The notes under the pieces are model-generated. The model did not search any database, was not told where the DNA came from, and worked only from the letters and a program-made list of their open reading frames with translations. Both the position numbers and the translations under genes were made by a program. Shown here piece by piece: positions 1 to 4,176 of a stretch of DNA of 5,834 bases. Source of the stretch: Candidatus Gastranaerophilales bacterium (GTDB lineage Bacteria; Cyanobacteriota; Vampirovibrionia; Gastranaerophilales; CAJFVJ01); contig JAQUTS010000112.1 in NCBI GenBank assembly GCA_028694275.1, forward strand, positions 1-5,834, written 5' to 3'. Position 1 is the first letter of the stretch, and every line of letters starts with the position of its first letter.

Positions 1-326
1 ATTGCATTTATCGAAAAATCACGCCTTGAAAGGTCTTCTTCTATTGTTTTTCCGACACATTTGGCAAAATCAACGAAGTTTTTTTTATCAGGCATAACTA
101 CGCGTGCAATTTCGTTTATGGAATCAAGCAAGACAAAATGCCCTTTGACTTTATTTGCGAAAGCTTTTGCAAGTTGGATTGTATCTGTGCCCAAAATCGC
201 ATAATCTATATCGAAGGTTGGCACATCAAGTATTTTATCCCTGATAAAGCCGCCTACAATGTATGCTTTGGCCCCATCGGGCATAAGATCTTTTATTATT
301 TGGTTGTTAGGGCTATTCATATTCAT
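1..326 (-). CDS. cca: CCA-adding enzyme / poly(A) polymerase family protein, N-terminal part (3' end cut by window edge)
   Basis: This is the N-terminal 108 residues of a class II tRNA nucleotidyltransferase-type protein; family members add or repair the 3' CCA of tRNAs in the cytoplasm, or act as poly(A) polymerases. The head-domain signature is visible: YIVGGFIRD at about residues 22-30 (the nucleotide-binding GG..RD), then FDIDYAILG at about 38-46, with D39 and D41 as the metal-binding carboxylates, and EDLSRRDFSINA at 97-108, the conserved RRDF-INA motif at the end of the head. The start chosen is ATG at 326, with AGGA seven bases upstream; ATG at 320 is the in-frame alternative. The start lies inside the end of rsmE (14-base overlap), so the two are probably translationally coupled. 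The neck and body domains are outside the window, so CCA-adding, A-adding and poly(A) activities cannot be separated here. Confidence 0.85.
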   Translation of the reverse strand, partial: MNMNSPNNQIIKDLMPDGAKAYIVGGFIRDKILDVPTFDIDYAILGTDTIQLAKAFANKVKGHFVLLDSINEIARVVMPDKKNFVDFAKCVGKTIEEDLSRRDFSINA

Positions 327-1050
327 AAATTATTCCTGCAATGGCACTTATAGGGGCTGTTTCAGCTCTTAGAATCAAGTTGCCCAAAGAAACCTGCGCT
401 ATGTCGTTTTTTTCGAAAAAAGTTAATTCTTCATCGCTCCATCCCCCTTCAGGGCCTATGAATACGGCTATTTTCTGGCCTATTTTATAGGGGGTTTGCC
501 TTAGGCATTCTTTTAGATTCATTTTAGCACTTCTTTCAACACAGGCTATTTTTATCCCAAAGGTTGATAGATCAAGGCTATTGAGTGTTTGAATCTGCTC
601 TATGGCGGGAGCTTTTGCTCTTTCGCATTGTTTGCAGCTTTCTTGTGCTATTTTTTGCCATCTTTCGAGTTTTTTTGCCTTATCTTTTTCGTTTTCAAAT
701 TTGATAACAGTGTGTTTTGTTATTATAGGAATTATCGTATTTACGCCCATTTCTGTGGCTTTTTGTACTGTGTAGTCTTGTGCTGATGATTTTATTACGC
801 TTTGAATGAGTGTTATATCTGTGTTTAAAGAACGTATGGATTTTTCAGAATGAAGGATTTTTGCAACAAGATTTTGTTTTGAAATTGAGATTATTTCTGT
901 CTTATAAATAATTTCATTTTCATCAATAAAGGTTATGGCATCACCTGTTTTGTTTCTTAAAACCTCTGATAAGTGCTTTAAATCGGCTTTGTCAGATATT
1001 TCTATTGTGTTTTCTTTTATGTTTTGAGTTTTGATTAAAAACTGAGGCAT
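313..1050 (-). CDS. rsmE: 16S rRNA (uracil(1498)-N(3))-methyltransferase RsmE
   Basis: The product, 245 residues and so full length for the family, is an RsmE-type SPOUT methyltransferase, which uses S-adenosylmethionine to methylate N3 of U1498 in the decoding region of 16S rRNA. The N-terminal part (about 1-70) fits the PUA-like RNA-binding domain. The middle has the family pattern around QKATEMGVNTIIPI and W-KIAQESCKQCERAKAP. The C-terminal SAM-binding trefoil knot shows IGPEGGWSDEE (about 198-208) and LGNLILRAETA (about 222-232). I start at ATG 1050 because AGGGA lies eight bases upstream; a TTG two codons earlier (1056) would sit only two bases from that ribosome site. The gene overlaps the start of the downstream cca-like gene, indicating an operon read leftwards, divergent from flagellin. 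I see no convincing promoter in front of it. Confidence 0.93.
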   Translation of the reverse strand: MPQFLIKTQNIKENTIEISDKADLKHLSEVLRNKTGDAITFIDENEIIYKTEIISISKQNLVAKILHSEKSIRSLNTDITLIQSVIKSSAQDYTVQKATEMGVNTIIPIITKHTVIKFENEKDKAKKLERWQKIAQESCKQCERAKAPAIEQIQTLNSLDLSTFGIKIACVERSAKMNLKECLRQTPYKIGQKIAVFIGPEGGWSDEELTFFEKNDIAQVSLGNLILRAETAPISAIAGIIYEYE

Positions 1051-1138
1051 ACTCAAAATCCCTATTTATAGCTATTTAAACCTTTATTTTAGTTTATTAC
1101 AAACACATCTTCTACTCTATTTGAATGATTACTCAAAA

Positions 1139-1200
1139 GGCACTCTTAAGACCTTGTAAGTCTTTGACAGAGTGCTTTTATGGAGTAGTGCCGGAGTTTT
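1139..1200. other. Hairpin region with two competing stems in the rsmE-flagellin intergenic gap
   Basis: A stem of GCACTCT (1140-1146) with AGAGTGC (1169-1175) encloses a smaller stem AAGAC (1148-1152)/GTCTT (1160-1164) and is followed by TTTTAT on the plus strand, like a weak rho-independent terminator. The same left arm, GGCACT (1139-1144), can instead pair with AGTGCC (1187-1192), which is followed by GGAG and seven T. The structure sits between the divergent rsmE and flagellin starts and upstream of the flagellin promoter. It may insulate flagellin from upstream plus-strand transcription or lie in the rsmE leader. Its role is unknown. Confidence 0.4.
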
Positions 1201-1217
1201 TTTACAAACCAAAGTAT

Positions 1218-1244
1218 TAAAGAATGTAAACTTAAGTTCGATAC
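1218..1244 (+). promoter_or_regulatory. Sigma-28 (FliA)-type promoter of the flagellin gene
   Basis: TAAAGAAT (1218-1225), an 11-base spacer, and TTCGATAC (1237-1244) fit the flagellar sigma-28 pattern TAAAGTTT-N11-GCCGATAA, with the TAAAG and CGATA cores kept and the exact spacing. Transcription would start near 1251, giving a leader of about 55 bases ending in the AAGGAG ribosome site at 1295-1300. This fits late (class 3) flagellar control of flagellin. The assignment rests on motif match and location only. Confidence 0.72.
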
Positions 1245-1306
1245 AAAAAATATCTGAAAAAGAACAACTTACACGGATGTGAACAAAAAACATAAAGGAG
1301 AGTAAA

Positions 1307-2170
1307 ATGTCAGTTGTAATCAATTCAAATGTCGCATCATTAATTGCGCAACGAAGCCTGACAGATAATACCTACAGCTTGCAAAAAGTATTTGAGAGAT
1401 TATCATCGGGTGCCAAGATTAATTCTGCCAAAGATGATGCTGCGGGTTTATCTATTTCTGAAAAGCTGAAAGTTCAATTGAACGGCTATCAGAAAGCTAT
1501 AAATAATACAAAAGACGGCGTGAATGCTTTAAACATCGCTGATTCAGGGCTTGAGTCTATGATAGATTCTTTGCAACGAATCAGAGAATTGAGCGTTCAA
1601 GCTGCAACAGCAACTTATTCAAGTTCTGAAAGAACTTATATCTTGGATGAGATCAAAGAACGTTTAACAGATATGAATCGTGTTATTCAAACAAGTAAGT
1701 TTAATGACACTCCACTTTTGGATGGTTCATTATCAGCTTTGGGTTTAAGAATTCAGACAGGTCCTGATTCTGCTCTTTCAACTAATACTATTGATATTTC
1801 AACAGCATTCAGCGGAAGTTTGACAGTAACAGGCTTGGCTCTTGATTCAGTAATGACTGCTTCCGGTGCAACCTGGGATGCAGATGCAGCGAGAGCATAT
1901 ATGGATTCTGTTGATTCTGCTCTTGATACTTTGCTAAGAGCAAGGTCCAAAATTGGTAGTATGCAGAACAGAATGGACTCTGTATTGGCAAATCTTGATG
2001 CAATGACTCAAAACTTGACCAGTTCACAGTCTGCAATCAGAGATACTGATATTGCAAAAGACACAGCAGAAATGACAAGGCTGCAAATCTTGCAACAATC
2101 AACTACACAAGTGCTACAACAGGTTAATCAATTACCTGCGTTAGCCTTAAAACTTCTAGGCGGTCAGTAA
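1307..2170 (+). CDS. Flagellin (flagellar filament subunit)
   Basis: This 287-residue protein is a complete short flagellin, the subunit exported by the flagellar type III apparatus and polymerised into the filament. The N-terminal D0/D1 coiled-coil region (1 to about 140) has INSNVASLIAQRSL, RLSSGAKINSAKDDAAGLSI (31-50) and LQRIRELSVQAA (89-100). The C-terminal D1/D0 region (about 205-287) has RSKIGSMQNRMDS, SAIRDTDIAKDTAEMTRLQI and a QQVNQLPALALKLL tail. Only about 60 residues separate the conserved ends, so the surface-exposed domain is minimal. The start is firm: AAGGAG lies six bases before ATG 1307. It is preceded by a sigma-28-like promoter and followed about 40 bp later by an intrinsic terminator, so it is probably transcribed alone. 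No other flagellar gene is in the window. I give no symbol because fliC/hag naming depends on the host. Confidence 0.96.
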   Translation: MSVVINSNVASLIAQRSLTDNTYSLQKVFERLSSGAKINSAKDDAAGLSISEKLKVQLNGYQKAINNTKDGVNALNIADSGLESMIDSLQRIRELSVQAATATYSSSERTYILDEIKERLTDMNRVIQTSKFNDTPLLDGSLSALGLRIQTGPDSALSTNTIDISTAFSGSLTVTGLALDSVMTASGATWDADAARAYMDSVDSALDTLLRARSKIGSMQNRMDSVLANLDAMTQNLTSSQSAIRDTDIAKDTAEMTRLQILQQSTTQVLQQVNQLPALALKLLGGQ

Positions 2171-2210
2171 TTTCGTTAGAAGTTACCGACCTGCATATAC
2201 TCTCCTTAAT

Positions 2211-2240
2211 GCCGACCTTAATAAAGGTCGGCTCTTTATT
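2211..2240 (+). terminator. Rho-independent terminator of the flagellin gene
   Basis: A perfect 9-bp stem, GCCGACCTT (2211-2219) and AAGGTCGGC (2224-2232), with a four-base AATA loop is followed by TCTTTATT. It lies 41 bp after the flagellin stop codon, in the expected place and orientation. A partial copy of the left arm (CCGACCT at 2186-2192) lies just upstream and could pair with the same right arm. Confidence 0.9.
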
Positions 2241-2304
2241 TGTATCGAAAATTTTGCGTAAGTTAGATTGGCGGAATCTCTTGTGATGAATAGCAAAAGA
2301 AGTG

Positions 2305-2333
2305 TTGCAAAATTTTTTTGTGTATTTTATAAT
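2305..2333 (+). promoter_or_regulatory. Sigma-70-type promoter upstream of tRNA-Asp
   Basis: TTGCAA (2305-2310), a 17-base spacer, and a perfect TATAAT (2328-2333) make a near-consensus housekeeping promoter pointing at the tRNA gene. Start of transcription would be near 2340, leaving a 5' leader of about 95 bases to be removed from the tRNA precursor. No gene other than the tRNA lies before the next terminator. Confidence 0.75.
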
Positions 2334-2434
2334 CATTTGAGCAACCGCATATGAGGGGTGCGTATCAGTTTCCAAAGGAGTTCAACTCATTAAGCTGTGA
2401 CTGATGAAATTGAAAATTTTATATGGCAAATTAT

Positions 2435-2511
2435 GGGGGTGTAGCTCAGTTGGTTAGAGTGTCTGCCTGTCACGCAGAAGGTCGCGAGTTCGAGCCTCGT
2501 CATCCCCGCCA
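2435..2511 (+). tRNA. tRNA-Asp (anticodon GTC)
   Basis: A full cloverleaf can be drawn. Acceptor GGGGGTG (2435-2441) pairs with CATCCCC (2501-2507) with one G-U pair. The D arm contains AGCTCAGTTGGTTAGAG. Anticodon stem TCTGC/GCAGA (2462-2466/2474-2478) encloses loop CTGTCAC with anticodon GTC at 2469-2471, which reads GAC and GAU (Asp). The T arm contains the standard GTTCGAG. Discriminator G2508 agrees with the aspartate identity set, and CCA (2509-2511) is encoded. Confidence 0.97.
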
Positions 2512-2545
2512 CTAAGAAAAGTCCACGCAAGTGGGCTTTTTTTAG
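2512..2545 (+). terminator. Rho-independent terminator of the tRNA-Asp transcript
   Basis: GTCCAC (2521-2526), loop GCAA, GTGGGC (2531-2536, one G-U pair) is followed by TTTTTTT. The flanking CTAA...AAAA (2512-2520) can pair with TTTT...TTAG (2537-2545) and lengthen the stem, so the hairpin may also work on the opposite strand. It begins directly after the tRNA CCA end. Confidence 0.88.
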
Positions 2546-2592
2546 TAAGAGGGATAAAGAGGCAGTTTTCTGTTGAGTTTTCGGATTATTGA

Positions 2593-2632
2593 TATACCTT
2601 TTCATGCAGAACTATACCTTTTCATGCAGAAC
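2593..2632. repeat. Perfect 20-bp tandem duplication
   Basis: The 20-mer TATACCTTTTCATGCAGAAC occurs twice in direct, exactly adjacent copies (2593-2612 and 2613-2632). It sits between the tRNA-Asp terminator and the presumed transposon end, about 60-70 bp outside the latter. It could be a replication-slippage duplication, a scar of an earlier insertion or excision, or a paired protein-binding site. Confidence 0.9.
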
Positions 2633-2645
2633 GACATGGGGTTTT

Positions 2646-2685
2646 AATAGCTGAAAGCTTTATACTATGCTCAATTGAGGCTATT
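2646..2685. other. Inverted repeat with inner palindrome, outside the presumed element end
   Basis: AATAGC (2646-2651) and GCTATT (2680-2685) form an inverted repeat around a 10-bp perfect palindrome CTCAATTGAG (2670-2679), followed by TTATTATT. It might act as a weak second terminator behind the tRNA or as an operator. Nothing else supports a function. Confidence 0.35.
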
Positions 2686-2691
2686 TTATTA

Positions 2692-2815
2692 TTGTGAGAT
2701 GTGCCCGCATATTCTTGCAGATTTTGCCAGATTCTTACAATTTATCACACATTTTTTGCACTAAAATCGGATAGTATTTGCACTATTATTGCCTAAAACT
2801 TGCACTATTTCTGCC
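2692..2815. repeat. Probable transposon end: phased TTGCA-type repeats (transposase-binding sites)
   Basis: Related 16-bp blocks start at 2715 (TTGCAGATTTTGCCAG), 2735 (TTACAATTTATCACAC), 2756 (TTGCACTAAAATCGGA), 2778 (TTGCACTATTATTGCC) and 2800 (TTGCACTATTTCTGCC), with a weaker one at 2692 (TTGTGAGATGTGCC). All have the same orientation, and the spacings are 23, 20, 21, 22 and 22 bp, so they lie on one face of the helix. The last two blocks match at 14 of 16 positions. Ends of Mu, Tn7 and Tn552/Tn5053-type elements carry arrays of about 20-bp transposase sites, and a MuA-like transposase lies downstream, so I infer that this is the element's end. The terminus may be TGTGCCCGCA at 2700 (5'-TG, as in this superfamily) or TGTGAG at 2693; the opposite end, needed to prove it, is not in the window. 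Confidence 0.6.
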
Positions 2816-3477
2816 TTTTTGTCCAATTCCTAAAACCGCCTGAACAAGCCTATCTTGCAAAATGAGATGCTAAAATTTCTCTTTAAGATGGAGATGTGAG
2901 GTAAATTTTCTTCTTTTTCTTTAAAAATCAGAAAAATAAGTTAAAAATTTTTCTTTTTTATTAAAATCCGATATTTTTTCTCAGATAACATCAAAAATAT
3001 CTTAAAAAACGACTGAAAAAACTTTTTCAGGAGCAAAAGTGACAAAATTTATCTTGTAGAAAAGATTTTTCAGCACAATTTTTGGATAAAAACTTCAAAA
3101 TCTGAAAATTATAGAAAAAGTTTTGCTGATTTTTCCTCAAAACTGATTTTTCAATTAATAAATTTTTGAAATTGTATAAAAAAATAAAAAAGAAAATATT
3201 TTTTGGACAAAAAACAGAGAACATTATTTAAAAAGAGACTTTTTGTTCAAGAATAAAATTTAATAATAATAAAATTGCTCAAAAATCATGATAAAAATTA
3301 TTTTAGTATCAAATATTTGATAAATAATTTTTAAATTATCAACTTTTCATCAGAAATTCTATAATAAAATTTTTTGTGATGGTAAAAAATATAAATTGCA
3401 TAAAATTGACTGCTGATTATTTCTCAAAAAATCAAAAAAGTGTCATCTGATAAAAAAATTTGCTTTTCAAATTTTAA

Positions 3478-3735
3478 AATTATCAAAAATTATTTCTGAA
3501 AAAGATTTTTAAGAGAAAATTACAGTATAAAAAAATTCAAAACGGAGAAATTCCGTTTATAAATCATGTCAATGCAAAATTAGATGAACATTTTTTCGCT
3601 TTGGAAAGAAATTTAAAGAATAAATTTCCCATTTCTGCTTTGTGCATCATCATATATGACAAATTCTCTCCAAATAATTATTCGGTGATGAAAAAGTCTA
3701 TCAGAGAATTACAATTTTCAGAAAAAATGGCATAA
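3478..3735 (+). pseudogene. Decayed or startless reading frame of unknown function
   Basis: An 85-codon stop-to-stop frame ends at TAA 3735. It has no ATG, GTG or TTG with a ribosome site near its 5' end: the first TTG is at 3601 and the first ATG at 3688. The C-terminal half reads like protein (for example INHVNAKLDEHFFALERNL and ISALCIIIYDKFSPNNYSVM). Shifting by one base near 3690-3715 continues into another open stretch up to about 3808 (WHKKFSHDNISEYDRQNSAL). A diverged second copy of bases 3547-3640 occurs 227 bp downstream, with the DEHF, LE-N and N-FP-S residues kept but with two stops and a one-base deletion. I recognise no family. It may be the remnant of a lost gene, perhaps the element's early control region, or chance open frame in AT-rich DNA. 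Confidence 0.3.
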
Positions 3736-3773
3736 AAAATTTTCTCATGACAATATTTCTGAATATGACAGAC

Positions 3774-3868
3774 AAAATTCTGCTTTAATATTTTATCAAC
3801 ACAGATTTTGATGAGCATTTTTGACTTTGGAGCAAAACTTTTAAAATAATTTTCCAAATTCTTTTTTT
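3774..3868 (+). repeat. Diverged second copy of the 3547-3640 segment
   Basis: Aligned by hand, 3774-3868 matches 3547-3640 in direct orientation at roughly two thirds of positions with about two single-base gaps. Shared blocks include AAATTC, ATCAA/GTCAA, GATGA-CATTTTT, CTTTGGA and AATTTTCC/AAATTTCCC. Translated in the matching phase, both copies give a pattern N....DEHF..LE.N..N.FP.S, but this copy carries TAA at two positions and a one-base deletion near 3823. A weaker third relative with TCAAT-GCAAA and CTTTGGAAGAAA may lie at 3951-4000. AT bias inflates the identity, so a computed alignment with shuffled controls is needed. Confidence 0.45.
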
Positions 3869-3969
3869 GTGTCATCCAAAATGCGATTTTAATTTAATGA
3901 TTCTGTCTTGCTGACAAAAAATTCACAACTTGAAGCGAACAAATTTTTCTCAATAGCAAATTTTCAAAA

Positions 3970-3981
3970 ATGACATGTCAT
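3970..3981. promoter_or_regulatory. 12-bp perfect palindrome ATGACATGTCAT (possible operator)
   Basis: This perfect 12-bp inverted repeat lies about 200 bp before the transposase start. It is made of TGACA facing TGTCA, the same pentamer that recurs in the preceding 300 bp and three times around the start codon (4148, 4161, 4173). It looks like a site for a dimeric DNA-binding protein, possibly a regulator or the transposase. The assignment is by form only. Confidence 0.4.
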
Positions 3982-4176
3982 ATTTTGTCTTTGGAAGAAA
4001 AATATTCATCATCAGATGTGAAAAAACTTCCATGCGAGCAAAAATATCATTTTTAAAACTCGAAAATTGAGACAGAAAAAATTGCTCACAGAGATTGATA
4101 CGAAATGTTTCTGCGGAGTTGACTTCCATCTCAGTACGAGTGATGAATGTCAGAACAAAATGACAGAGGTTTTGAC

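Larger units (their letters stand above)
2861..4146. other. AT-rich gene-free stretch between the transposon end and the transposase gene
   Basis: No convincing gene is present in about 1.3 kb on either strand. The reading frames there are short, lack ribosome sites and are rich in Lys, Phe, Asn and Ile as expected from composition. GC is lowest around 3180-3420 (about 13-20% by line counts) and rises towards 3540-3720 and 4080-4146. The stretch contains the hairpin CTGAAAAA/TTTTTCAG (3013-3030), the hairpin AAACGGA/TCCGTTT (3540-3558), the 12-bp palindrome at 3970-3981, a decayed reading frame with a diverged copy, and many TGACA motifs. I found no tRNA, rRNA, CRISPR array or clear terminator in it. 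Confidence 0.7.

Noticed and set aside
1125..1220. 31-residue plus-strand open frame upstream of flagellin
   Set aside because: No ribosome site, and its stop codon overlaps the -35 element of the flagellin promoter; considered as a leader peptide for the hairpins but unsupported.
2186..2232. CCGACCT repeated at 2186 and 2212, both able to pair with AGGTCGG, as a riboswitch-like device
   Set aside because: It lies after the flagellin stop codon with no downstream gene to control; more likely a small duplication of the terminator arm.
2364..2405. T-arm-like GGAGTTCAACTC and ATCAGT/ACTGAT pairing in the tRNA leader, suspected second tRNA or structured RNA
   Set aside because: The T-stem does not pair around the loop and no acceptor or anticodon stem can be drawn; the outer 6-bp pairing alone is weak.
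2390..2605. 71-codon minus-strand open frame antisense to tRNA-Asp
   Set aside because: It contains the GMTRLELATFCVTGR-type peptide that results from translating the reverse strand of a tRNA gene, a common annotation artefact.
2692..2815. CRISPR array or iteron origin as an explanation for the repeats
   Set aside because: Repeats are imperfect, and the 20-23 bp periods leave no spacers of CRISPR length; no replication initiator gene is visible, while a transposase is.
3013..3030. CTGAAAAA-AC-TTTTTCAG hairpin as a terminator
   Set aside because: The stem is nearly all A-T with a two-base loop and is not followed by a T-run, so it would be unstable as an RNA hairpin.
3027..3224. 65-codon minus-strand open frame rich in Phe and Lys
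   Set aside because: No ribosome site upstream of ATG 3224, residue make-up dictated by AT bias, no recognisable motif.
3678..3875. 65-codon minus-strand open frame
   Set aside because: No Shine-Dalgarno before ATG 3875; it runs opposite to the more protein-like plus-strand remnant and has no family features.
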